64,000 nt of DNA from Streptomyces sp. BA2 (GTDB lineage Bacteria > Actinomycetota > Actinomycetes > Streptomycetales > Streptomycetaceae), in NCBI RefSeq assembly GCF_009769735.1, contig NZ_WSRO01000002.1:3112001-3176000 (forward strand). The letters run 5' to 3'. The position numbers were made by a program, and so were the translations under genes. Shown piece after piece: positions 15,313-24,355 of this stretch (the first letter of the stretch is position 1; each line of letters opens with the position of its first letter). Under the pieces are notes generated by a model. The model saw only the letters and a list, made by a program, of their open reading frames with translations. It made no database searches and was not told the DNA's origin.

Positions 15313-16482
15313 ATGACCGATCTCCCGAGCACCGCTCCCGGTGCGCTGCGGCGGCGTCTGGCCCCCCAAGCGCACCGGAGCAACGCGCTGCACCCGGGCG
15401 CCTGGTGGGTGTGGGCGCTCGGGCTCGGCGTCGCGGCGTCCCGCACCACCAACCCCCTGCTGCTCGGTCTCCTGATCGGGGTCGCGGGCTATGTCGTCGC
15501 TGCCCGCCGGACGTCGGCGCCATGGGCACGGTCGTACGGCGCCTTCGTGAAGCTGGGTCTCTTCGTGATCGCGATCCGGCTCGTCTTCGCCGTCGTCCTC
15601 GGCTCCCCGATCCCCGGTTCGCATGTCATCGTGACGCTCCCCGAAGTGCCGCTGCCCGACTGGGCGAAGGGCGTGCGGATCGGGGGCCGGGTGACGGCCG
15701 AGGGGCTGCTCTTCGCGCTCTACGACGGGGTGCGCCTCGCGGGGCTCCTCATCTGCGTCGGCGCCGCCAACGCCCTCGCCAGCCCGGCGCGGCTGCTCAA
15801 GTCGCTGCCGGGCGCGCTGTACGAGGTGGGGGTCGCCATCGTCGTGGCGATGACGTTCGCGCCGAACCTGATCATGGATGTGCAGCGCCTTCGTGCCGCG
15901 CGGCGCCTTCGTGGGCGCGCCGACAAGGGCATCCGGGGGCTGCTCCAGGTCGGGCTCCCTGTCCTTGAGGGCGCGTTGGAGCGGTCGGTCGCCCTGGCCG
16001 CCGCGATGGACGCGCGCGGGTTCGGCCGCAGCGCGCCGGTACCCGCCGGGGTGCGCAGGGCGACGGCGTTCCTGACGCTCGGCGGCCTGATGGGCGTCTG
16101 CGCGGGTACGTACGGCCTGCTCTCCGCGGACGGCACGGGCTACGGTCTGCCGGTCCTGGCCGCCGGTCTCGTCGCCGCCCTCGCGGGACTGCGCCTCGGC
16201 GGCCGGCGCTCCGTCCGCACCCGCTACCGCCCCGACCCGTGGGGCGTGCGCGCCTGGCTCGTCGCGGGGTCCGGCATCGCGGTGGCGGCCCTGATGATCT
16301 GGGCCGCCTCGTACGACGCCTCCGCCCTGCACCCCGGAGTCGTCCCCCTGACGGCACCGACGCTGCCGCTGTGGCCCGCGGCCGCCGTGCTCGTCGGCCT
16401 TCTGCCCGCTTTCGTGGCGCCGGTGCCGGCCGATTCCGCCGCCCCCGCTTCCGCCCGCGTACGTACCAAGGAGCCCTCATGA
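15313..16482 (+). CDS. ECF transporter T component (CbiQ/EcfT family)
   Basis: 389 aa membrane protein with about eight hydrophobic segments. It carries the two EcfT coupling regions that contact the ATPases: RLRAARRLRGRA (about residue 190) and the Ala-Arg-Gly motif AAMDARGFGRS (about 232-242). Longer than minimal CbiQ because of extra C-terminal helices. It links the ATPases to the S component for B12 uptake. Seven bases after the previous gene; its stop overlaps the next ATG (ATGA). Confidence 0.92.
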   Translation: MTDLPSTAPGALRRRLAPQAHRSNALHPGAWWVWALGLGVAASRTTNPLLLGLLIGVAGYVVAARRTSAPWARSYGAFVKLGLFVIAIRLVFAVVLGSPIPGSHVIVTLPEVPLPDWAKGVRIGGRVTAEGLLFALYDGVRLAGLLICVGAANALASPARLLKSLPGALYEVGVAIVVAMTFAPNLIMDVQRLRAARRLRGRADKGIRGLLQVGLPVLEGALERSVALAAAMDARGFGRSAPVPAGVRRATAFLTLGGLMGVCAGTYGLLSADGTGYGLPVLAAGLVAALAGLRLGGRRSVRTRYRPDPWGVRAWLVAGSGIAVAALMIWAASYDASALHPGVVPLTAPTLPLWPAAAVLVGLLPAFVAPVPADSAAPASARVRTKEPS

Positions 16483-18161
16483 TCCGCTTCGAGGATGTCT
16501 CCGTGACGTACGAAGGGGTCGCCGAGCCCACCGTGCGCGGGGTCGATCTCGCCGTGCCCGAGGGCGAGTTGGTGCTTCTCGTCGGGCCTTCCGGGGTCGG
16601 CAAGTCGACGCTGCTCGGCACGGTGAGCGGGCTCGTGCCGCACTTCACCGGGGGCACGCTGCGGGGCCGTGTGACGGTGGCGGGGCGCGACACCCGTACG
16701 CACAAGCCGCGTGAACTCGCCGACGTCGTCGGCACGGTGGGCCAGGATCCGCTCTCGCACTTCGTGACGGACACGGTCGAGGACGAGCTGGCGTACGGGA
16801 TGGAGTCGCTCGGGATCGCGCCCGACGTGATGCGCCGCCGGGTCGAGGAGACCCTGGACCTCCTTGGCCTCGCCGATCTGCGCGACCGCCCCATCGCCAC
16901 GCTCTCCGGCGGCCAGCAGCAGCGCGTCGCCATCGGGTCGGTGCTCACGCCGCACCCCGAGGTCCTCGTCCTCGACGAACCGACGTCGGCGCTCGACCCG
17001 GCCGCCGCCGAGGAGGTACTCGCCGTACTGCAGCGACTCGTGCACGACCTGGGCACGACGGTCCTGATGGCCGAGCACCGCCTGGAGCGTGTAGTGCAGT
17101 ACGCGGACCAGGTGCTGCTGCTCACGGCGCCGGGCGAGCCGCCCGTCCTCGGGGATCCCGCCGAGCTGATGGCCCGCTCGCCGGTCTACCCGCCGGTGGT
17201 GGGCCTCGGCCGCATCGCGGGCTGGTCCCCGCTGCCGCTGACGGTGCGGGACGCGCGGCGCAGGGCGGGTGCGCTGCGGGAGCGTCTGGCCGGGGCCGAG
17301 CCCCGGGAGGAGGGCGAGGGAGTGGCCGTACGTCCGGCGTCGGGTCGGCCGAGCCTCTTCCGGCGTACGAAGAAGACGGATGCCCCGGAGGCACCGGCCG
17401 CCGACGTTTCCGGTCTGGCCGTCCGCCGGGGCCGGGTGGAGGCCCTGCGGCGCGTGGACCTCACCGTCCGCGCGGGAGAGACGGTGGCTCTGATGGGTCG
17501 CAACGGCGCCGGGAAGTCCACGCTCCTCTCGACCCTGGTGGGCGTGCTCGAACCGGCGTCGGGCTCGGTCCGCGTCGGCGGCGCGGTCCCGCACCGCACA
17601 GGCCCGCGCGAGCTGATCCGGCACGTGGGCCTGGTCCCCCAGGAGCCTCGGGACCTCCTCTACGCGGACACGGTGGCCGCCGAGTGCGCGGCGGCCGACC
17701 ATGACGCGTCGGCCGCTCCGGGCACCTGCCGCGCGCTGGTCACCGAGCTGCTGCCGGGCATCGCGGACGATACGCACCCCCGCGACCTCTCCGAGGGCCA
17801 GCGCCTCACCCTGGCCCTGGCGATCGTCCTGACGGCCCGCCCGCCGCTGCTCCTCCTCGACGAGCCGACCCGTGGCCTCGACTACGCGGCCAAGGCCCGC
17901 CTGGTGACGCTCCTGCGCGGCCTGGCCGCCGAGGGCCACGCGATCGTCCTCGCCACGCACGACGTGGAGCTGGCGGCGGAACTGGCCCACCGGGTGGCGA
18001 TCCTCGCCGACGGGGAGATCGTCGCCGACGGCCCGACCCCGGACATCGTGGTCTCGTCGCCGTCCTTCGCCCCGCAGACCACCAAGATCCTCGCGCCGCA
18101 GAAGTGGCTGACGGTGTCGGAGGTACGGGACGCGCTGGACTGCGGGGGTGGGCCCGCGTGA
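16479..18161 (+). CDS. ECF transporter ATPase, two fused ABC domains
   Basis: 560 aa. Two ATPase domains in one chain. Domain 1: Walker A GPSGVGKST, signature LSGGQQQRVAIG, Walker B VLVLDEPTSALD, switch AEHR. Domain 2: Walker A GRNGAGKSTL, signature LSEGQRLTLALA, Walker B LLLLDEPTRGLD, switch ATHD. This fusion replaces EcfA and EcfA' and drives substrate release into the cytoplasm. ATG 16479 has AAGGAG six bases upstream and overlaps the T-component stop. Confidence 0.94.
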   Translation: MIRFEDVSVTYEGVAEPTVRGVDLAVPEGELVLLVGPSGVGKSTLLGTVSGLVPHFTGGTLRGRVTVAGRDTRTHKPRELADVVGTVGQDPLSHFVTDTVEDELAYGMESLGIAPDVMRRRVEETLDLLGLADLRDRPIATLSGGQQQRVAIGSVLTPHPEVLVLDEPTSALDPAAAEEVLAVLQRLVHDLGTTVLMAEHRLERVVQYADQVLLLTAPGEPPVLGDPAELMARSPVYPPVVGLGRIAGWSPLPLTVRDARRRAGALRERLAGAEPREEGEGVAVRPASGRPSLFRRTKKTDAPEAPAADVSGLAVRRGRVEALRRVDLTVRAGETVALMGRNGAGKSTLLSTLVGVLEPASGSVRVGGAVPHRTGPRELIRHVGLVPQEPRDLLYADTVAAECAAADHDASAAPGTCRALVTELLPGIADDTHPRDLSEGQRLTLALAIVLTARPPLLLLDEPTRGLDYAAKARLVTLLRGLAAEGHAIVLATHDVELAAELAHRVAILADGEIVADGPTPDIVVSSPSFAPQTTKILAPQKWLTVSEVRDALDCGGGPA

Positions 18162-18991
18162 GCCGCGCCCCCGTCGTCCGTCAGGCCAGGCCCATCCGCC
18201 TCGGCCCGCGCTCCGTCGGCGCCCTCGCGCTCGTCAGCGCGGTCGGCGTCGTGGCCTTCGGGTGGCCGCTCATCGCGGGCGGTACGTCGGGGCTCAGCGC
18301 GCACGCCCAGGACGCGCCCTGGCTGTTCGCGGCCCTGCTTCCGCTCCTGCTCGCCGTCGTCGTGGCGACCATCGCGGACGTCGGGCTCGACGCCAAGGCC
18401 ATCGCGATGCTCGGGGTGCTCGCCGCCGCCGGCGCCGCGCTGCGACCGCTGGGGGCGGGGACGGCCGGGATCGAGCCGATGTTCTTCCTCATGGTGCTCA
18501 GCGGGCGTGTGCTCGGGCCCGGGTTCGGGTTCGTGCTCGGTGCCGTGTCGATGTTCGCCTCCGCGCTGCTCACCGGTGGCGTCGGTCCGTGGATGCCGTT
18601 CCAGATGCTGTCCATGGGGTGGGTCTGCATGGGCGCGGGGATGCTGCCGGGACCCGACAGCATCCGCGGGCGCCGGGAGCTGTGGCTGCTCGCCGCCTAC
18701 GGGGCCGTCTCGTCCGTCCTGTACGGCACGGTCATGAATCTGCAGGGCTGGCCCTACCTCGGCGGCCTCGCGACCGGCGTCTCCTTCGTGCCCGGCGATC
18801 CCGTCGGTGACAACCTCGGCCGCTTCATCGCGTACTGCCTTGCGACCTCCCTCGGCTGGGACCTGCCCCGCGCCGTCGTCACCGTCCTGCTGAGCCTCGC
18901 CCTCGGGCCGGCCGTCCTGAAGGCGCTGCGCCGGGCCACGCGCCGGGCCGCCTTCGAGGCCCAGGTCACATTCGAGGGTCCGAAGGCGTAG
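18158..18991 (+). CDS. ECF transporter S component, probable cobalamin-specific (CbrT-like)
   Basis: 277 aa from GTG 18158, overlapping the ATPase stop (GTGA). Six predicted transmembrane helices; GVLAAAGAALRPLGAGTAGI and FGFVLGAVSMFASALLTGG resemble S-component substrate-binding regions. Substrate is assigned from the riboswitch: with a B12 aptamer at the head of the operon, cobalamin (or a corrinoid precursor) is most likely. No CbiN or CbiM is present, which argues against a cobalt transporter. It is the last gene of the operon. Confidence 0.9.
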   Translation: MSRAPVVRQARPIRLGPRSVGALALVSAVGVVAFGWPLIAGGTSGLSAHAQDAPWLFAALLPLLLAVVVATIADVGLDAKAIAMLGVLAAAGAALRPLGAGTAGIEPMFFLMVLSGRVLGPGFGFVLGAVSMFASALLTGGVGPWMPFQMLSMGWVCMGAGMLPGPDSIRGRRELWLLAAYGAVSSVLYGTVMNLQGWPYLGGLATGVSFVPGDPVGDNLGRFIAYCLATSLGWDLPRAVVTVLLSLALGPAVLKALRRATRRAAFEAQVTFEGPKA

Positions 18992-19337
18992 GCGGCCCCT
19001 GGCTCTCCGTTACATGGACGGCCCTTCGCGGTGAGGCGGACCACAGGACTTAGGTCCTCTACGAAGCGGGGCCGTAGATCATCCCTTCTGACGCGGACGC
19101 GTCAATACCCCTCCTGACCTGGGGATTGAGAGCCACGTCACACCAAGGACCTTTCGCCCACATGCGACAGCAACTAGTAAAAGGGGTCATTGCGGAGACG
19201 TAACAGCCCTGCTTCTCTGGATCGAGTCGCACGGCGCCGCCGGCCTCAAGGCCCAGGGCGCCGACGCATTCCCCCCGCCACACCCCCGTGGCCAACGGCG
19301 TGCCCGCGACACCATGTCCCCCACGGAAGGCCACGCT
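18992..19337. other. 346-bp intergenic region before the transglycosylase gene
   Basis: Apart from the inverted repeat at 19045-19058 I see no gene, terminator or known riboswitch. I looked for the c-di-AMP (ydaO) motif that often precedes Streptomyces cell-wall hydrolase genes and did not find it. Confidence 0.5.
19045..19058. promoter_or_regulatory. Inverted repeat AGGAC-TTAG-GTCCT
   Basis: Perfect 5-4-5 inverted repeat about 280 bp upstream of the transglycosylase start. It resembles the GGACT...AGTCC-type sites bound by DevR/OsdR-class regulators but lacks their exact spacing, so the regulator is unknown. Confidence 0.35.
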
Positions 19338-19793
19338 TTGTCCGCCACGCTCCTCCGCCGTATCGCCACCCCGAAGAAGGCCCTCACCGGTGCCGCCGTG
19401 GCCGCCGCCACGTCGGGCATGCTGTTCATGGCGGGCCCGGCCCAGGCCGCGGCCCCCTCCGAGGCGAAGGCCGCCGCTCCGGCCGCCGCCCCCGCAGCGG
19501 CTCCTTCCTCGGCGCAGGCGATCGCGAAGAAGAAGATTCCGGACCCGGCGCAGTACGAGGCGTTCAGCAAGATCGTGGAGCACGAGAGCGGCTGGAACCC
19601 CAGCGCCACGAACTCCTCCTCCGGCGCCTACGGCCTGGTCCAGGCCCTGCCCGGCTCGAAGATGGCTTCGGCGGGCTCGGACTGGAAGACCAACCCCGAG
19701 ACCCAGATCGAGTGGGGCCTCGACTACATGAACGACCGCTACGGCAGCCCGACGGGCGCCTGGGCCCACTGGCAGGCCAACGGGTGGTACTGA
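19338..19793 (+). CDS. Secreted transglycosylase-like (SLT-type) protein
   Basis: 151 aa from TTG 19338, chosen for GGAAGG seven bases upstream; an ATG at 19314 is in frame and would add eight residues without a ribosome-binding site. The signal peptide ends near AQA (about 36), then an Ala/Pro-rich linker leads to a small lysozyme-like domain: KIVEHESGWNPSATN (catalytic Glu in the HES triplet), GAYGLVQALPGSK, and AWAHWQANGWY at the end. It should cleave peptidoglycan strands outside the cell during growth or spore germination. Stands alone between the B12 operon and the convergent thiolase gene. Confidence 0.9.
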   Translation: MSATLLRRIATPKKALTGAAVAAATSGMLFMAGPAQAAAPSEAKAAAPAAAPAAAPSSAQAIAKKKIPDPAQYEAFSKIVEHESGWNPSATNSSSGAYGLVQALPGSKMASAGSDWKTNPETQIEWGLDYMNDRYGSPTGAWAHWQANGWY

Positions 19794-19835
19794 GCCTTAG
19801 GGCGGCCACCTGAACGGAAGTCCGGCGCACCGTGA

Positions 19836-19873
19836 ATCACCGGCTTCGCCGAGTTCGTCCTCAAACGCCGGAC
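19836..19873 (-). repeat. 38-bp dispersed repeat, copy 1
   Basis: Read on the minus strand, identical over all 38 bases to 28288-28325. It starts GTCCGGCGTTTGAGGACGAA and lies just downstream of the transglycosylase gene. One end forms part of the left arm of the terminator hairpin at 19863-19902. Confidence 0.85.
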
Positions 19874-19902
19874 AGGCTGGATTCCCAGCCTGTCCGGCGT
19901 TT
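19863..19902. terminator. Bidirectional terminator, 18-bp perfect stem
   Basis: Arms 19863-19880 and 19885-19902 are perfectly complementary, loop ATTC; the stem begins AAA and ends TTT, so it can work in both directions between the convergent transglycosylase and thiolase genes. Confidence 0.92.
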
Positions 19903-19906
19903 CGGC

Positions 19907-21130
<1,224 letters not shown>

Positions 21131-21131
21131 C

Positions 21132-21145
21132 TAGTACGCGTTCTA
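21132..21145. promoter_or_regulatory. KstR-like operator, one mismatch (fadA5/cyp125 intergenic region)
   Basis: TAGTACGCGTTCTA differs from TNNAACNNGTTNNA only by TAC for AAC. It lies 56 bp upstream of fadA5 and 195 bp upstream of cyp125, within a larger inverted repeat AGAACTAG...CTAGTTCT (21128-21151). Confidence 0.6.
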
Positions 21146-21339
21146 GTTCTGCATGCAGTCTGCTGAGGGCGACCCCGGCACCGCAAGGGGCTTGCACGCA
21201 CCTTGCGCAGTACCTGCACGAAAGCGGGCCGGTCGCGGGCCTTGCCACTTATAGAACCCGTTACTACCTTGCGGGGCATCTCCTGATGGTCCGTCAGGAC
21301 AGCTACAGAGCTGCCAGAACTGAACTCCTGGAGTTGCCG

Positions 21340-22584
21340 ATGCCCTGTCCAGCGCTGCCCGACGGGTTCGACTTCACCGACCCCGACCTGCTCCAAGAGC
21401 GCGTACCCCTACCGGAGTTCGCCCAGCTGAGGCAGACGGAACCGGTGCGCTGGATCGCCCAGCCGCCGCGCATCTCCGGCTTCGACGACGCGGGATACTG
21501 GGCCGTCACGCGGCACGCGGACGTCAAGTACGTCTCCACGCATCCAGAGTTGTTCTCCTCGAACCTCAACACCGCGGTCATCCGCTTCAACGAGACGATC
21601 AGCCGGGACCAGATCGAGGTCCAGAAGATGATCATGTTGAACATGGACCCGCCCGAGCACACCCGGGTCCGCCAGATCGTGCAGCGCGGCTTCACGCCCC
21701 GCGCCATCCGCTCGCTGGAGGACGCGCTGCGCGACCGCGCAGGCTCCATCGTCGAGACGGCCCTGGCGAACGCCGCGGCCGACGGCTCCTTCGACTTCGT
21801 CACCAACGTCGCCGTGGAACTTCCCCTCCAGGCCATCGCCGAGCTCATCGGCGTGCCCCAGGACGACCGGACGAAGATCTTCGACTGGTCCAACAAGATG
21901 GCCGCCTACGACGACCCGGAGTACGCGATCACCGAGGAGGTCGGCGCCGAGGCGGCCATGGAGATCGTCTCGTACGCGATGAACCTCGCCGCCGCCCGCA
22001 AGGAGTGCCCGGCCAAGGACATCGTCAGCCAGCTGGTGGCCGCCGAGGACGAAGGCAACCTCTCCTCCGACGAGTTCGGCTTCTTCGTCATCCTGCTCGC
22101 GGTGGCCGGCAACGAGACCACCCGGAACGCCATCACCCACGGCATGCACGCCTTCCTCACCCATCCGGAGCAGTGGGAGCTCTTCAAGCGCGAGCGCCCC
22201 GAGACCACCGCGGAGGAGATCGTGCGCTGGGCGACCCCCGTGGTCTCCTTCCAGCGCACCGCGACCCAGGACACCGAGATCGGCGAGGCGAAGATCAAGA
22301 AGGGCGACCGCGTCGGGATCTTCTACTCATCGGCCAACAACGACCCCGACGTCTTCGACGAGCCGGAGAAGTTCGACATCTCCCGCGACCCGAACCCGCA
22401 CCTCGGATTCGGCGGCGGAGGCCCGCACTTCTGCCTCGGCAAGTCGCTGGCCGTCCTGGAGATCAACCTCATCTTCAACGCGATCGCGGACGCGCTGCCC
22501 GGTCTGCGTCTGGTCTCCGACCCCCGCAGGCTCCGCTCGGCCTGGCTGAACGGGGTCAAGGAACTGCAGGTCAGCACGGGCTGA
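21340..22584 (+). CDS. cyp125: Cytochrome P450 CYP125-type, steroid C26/C27 monooxygenase
   Basis: 414 aa. The start MPCP.LP.GFDFTDPD is the CYP125 signature, and identity to the mycobacterial enzyme extends through IEVQ...MLNMD.P.HTR, DEFGFFV and LAVAGNETTRN (oxygen-binding I helix). ExxR is EIVR; the heme loop is FGGGGPHFCLG with Cys365 as ligand. CYP125 oxidises the terminal methyl of cholesterol or cholest-4-en-3-one to the acid, opening side-chain degradation; a bacterial sterol or hopanoid-like substrate is also possible. ATG 21340 (GGAG seven bases upstream) is chosen over 21286. Electrons may come from the ferredoxin at 10112. Confidence 0.94.
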   Translation: MPCPALPDGFDFTDPDLLQERVPLPEFAQLRQTEPVRWIAQPPRISGFDDAGYWAVTRHADVKYVSTHPELFSSNLNTAVIRFNETISRDQIEVQKMIMLNMDPPEHTRVRQIVQRGFTPRAIRSLEDALRDRAGSIVETALANAAADGSFDFVTNVAVELPLQAIAELIGVPQDDRTKIFDWSNKMAAYDDPEYAITEEVGAEAAMEIVSYAMNLAAARKECPAKDIVSQLVAAEDEGNLSSDEFGFFVILLAVAGNETTRNAITHGMHAFLTHPEQWELFKRERPETTAEEIVRWATPVVSFQRTATQDTEIGEAKIKKGDRVGIFYSSANNDPDVFDEPEKFDISRDPNPHLGFGGGGPHFCLGKSLAVLEINLIFNAIADALPGLRLVSDPRRLRSAWLNGVKELQVSTG

Positions 22585-22594
22585 CCCGCTGCCA

Positions 22595-22637
22595 GGGAGG
22601 CAGGGGCGAGTCCCCCTACGCCCTGCCCCTGCCTCCC
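22595..22637 (+). terminator. Terminator hairpin after cyp125
   Basis: Perfect 13-bp stem GGGAGGCAGGGGC (22595-22607) with 22625-22637, 17-base loop, followed by a pyrimidine-rich GGGTCTTTTCC stretch. Confidence 0.8.
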
Positions 22638-22690
22638 CCGGGTCTTTTCCCGCGGAGCCAACGTTTCCGTTGCGTGACGCGTCTTGAGAA

Positions 22691-24355
22691 GTGAACCTTG
22701 CCTTTCCAAGACTTCGAACGGAAACGGTCGCCGTGGTCTCCGAAGGTCTCTCCCTCGCGCCATCGGGCAGCACACCCCATGAGCGGAAGACCTCCCTCCG
22801 CGCCTTCTGCCGACGCCACCGGATCCCGCTCATCGCCACCCTGCCCACGCTTCCGCTGTACGCGGTGTGGGCGGCGTTCCTCGCCACCGGCGGCGGCGAC
22901 CTGGCGGCGCAGTACGCCTGGGCGCGCTTCGCGTCGGAGCACGGGGCCGCCGCGTACGGCCTGTTCTGGTACGGCGGCATGCACACCGCCAACTACAGCC
23001 TGATCTCGCCCTACTTGATGGCCGCCGTGGGCGTGAAGACGGTGACGGTGGTATCGGGCGTCGCCGGTGCCTGGCTGGTGGCCGCGCTCGTCGAACGCAC
23101 CGGGATGCGTCGCCCGCTGTGGCCCGCGGTGCTCGCCTCGTTCGCGGTGTGGTGCAACGTCGCGTCCGGGCGTACGACGTTCGCGCTCGGCATCGCCTTC
23201 GCGTTCGCCGCCTGCCTGGCCCTTGTGCGGGAGCGGCGCGTGGGGGCCGCCGTGGTGTGCGCGGCGCTCGCCACCATGTCCAGCCCGGTGGCCGGGCTCT
23301 TCCTCGTGGTGGCGGGCGCCGCCTATTTCCTCGTACGGGACTGGGGGCGGGCCGCGGCGCTGATCGTGCCGCCGGTGGTGGTCGTGGGGGTGACCACCGC
23401 GCTGTTCCCGTTCACCGGCGAGCATCTGATGCCGTTCGACCGGATCTTCCCGCCCGTGGTGTTCAGCCTGGCGCTCATCGTGGCGGCTCCGCGCGAGTGG
23501 CGCGTGCTGCGGTGGGGGGCCGGGGTGTACGCGGCGGGGACGGTCCTGACGTATCTCATCCCGTCCCCGATCGGCACGAACGTGGAGCGGCTTGCCGAGC
23601 TCCTCGCGCCCGCCGCGCTGCTCGGCGCCCTGCTGATGCCCGCGCTGTCCCGCGTACGCCGCGTCGTGCTCATCGTCGCGCTCGTGCTGTCCACGGCCTG
23701 GGTGACCCAGAAGACGGCGGACGATCTGACGGTGTCGACGGGCGTGCCGAAGTGGGCCGCCGACACCCAGGGCGTGGTGCGGGAGCTTGAGCGGCTCGGC
23801 GCCGACCGGGGGCGCGTGGAGGTGGTCCCGGCCCGCAACCACCGCGAGGCCACGGCCCTGGCGCCGTACGTGAACATGGCGCGCGGCTGGAACCGGCAGC
23901 TCGACATCGAGCGCGGCCGCCTCTTCTACGACGGGTCCTTCTCGGCGGCCACCTACCGGGCGTGGCTGGACAAGTGGGCGGTCGGCTATGTGGTGCTGCC
24001 GTCGGGCAAGCCGGACGGGTTCGCCGAGGACGAGGCGGCCCTTGTCGCCAGCGGCCCCAAGTGGCTTCAGCCGGTGTGGCGGGACGCGAACTGGCGGGTG
24101 TTCCGGGTGAAGGACGCGGTGCCGATGGTGTCCAGGCCCGCGACCGTCGTGCGGTCCACCGGCTCCGCCATGGTGGTGCGCGTCCCCACCCGCGAGCCGG
24201 TGACGCTGCGCCTGGTGTACTCGCCGTGGCTCCGGGCGGAGGGGGCCTGCCTGAAGCGGGACGGCGAGTTCACCCGGCTCACGGTGTCCACGCCGGGCAC
24301 GTACAGGATCAGCTCGGGGTACGGTCCTTCGCCGAGTCCTTCGTCATGTCGATGA
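22691..24355 (+). CDS. Polytopic membrane protein with C-terminal extracytoplasmic domain, function unknown
   Basis: About 554 aa. Roughly nine or ten hydrophobic segments between residues 50 and 340 are followed by a 200-residue hydrophilic domain (GVVRELERLGADRGRVEVVP, LPSGKPDGF, and a closing region rich in Val, Thr and Arg). The arrangement recalls GT-C polyprenol-dependent glycosyltransferases, but I do not see their acidic DD/DE catalytic motif in the first loop, so no activity is assigned. The start is uncertain: GTG 22691 and GTG 22733 are both in frame. Its end overlaps the convergent GT87/PAP2 gene by 47 bp. Confidence 0.8.
   Translation: MNLAFPRLRTETVAVVSEGLSLAPSGSTPHERKTSLRAFCRRHRIPLIATLPTLPLYAVWAAFLATGGGDLAAQYAWARFASEHGAAAYGLFWYGGMHTANYSLISPYLMAAVGVKTVTVVSGVAGAWLVAALVERTGMRRPLWPAVLASFAVWCNVASGRTTFALGIAFAFAACLALVRERRVGAAVVCAALATMSSPVAGLFLVVAGAAYFLVRDWGRAAALIVPPVVVVGVTTALFPFTGEHLMPFDRIFPPVVFSLALIVAAPREWRVLRWGAGVYAAGTVLTYLIPSPIGTNVERLAELLAPAALLGALLMPALSRVRRVVLIVALVLSTAWVTQKTADDLTVSTGVPKWAADTQGVVRELERLGADRGRVEVVPARNHREATALAPYVNMARGWNRQLDIERGRLFYDGSFSAATYRAWLDKWAVGYVVLPSGKPDGFAEDEAALVASGPKWLQPVWRDANWRVFRVKDAVPMVSRPATVVRSTGSAMVVRVPTREPVTLRLVYSPWLRAEGACLKRDGEFTRLTVSTPGTYRISSGYGPSPSPSSCR

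Noticed and set aside
16224..17990. Minus-strand open frame of 588 codons
   Set aside because: Antisense to the fused ECF ATPase, whose Walker and signature motifs are intact on the plus strand.
15313..18991. Cobalt or nickel specificity of the ECF transporter
   Set aside because: No CbiM/CbiN or NikM-like component; the cobalamin riboswitch and extracytoplasmic binder-like proteins point to B12 instead.
19060..19313. c-di-AMP (ydaO/yuaA) riboswitch before the transglycosylase gene
   Set aside because: Often found before such genes in Streptomyces, but the conserved ydaO core blocks are not present here.
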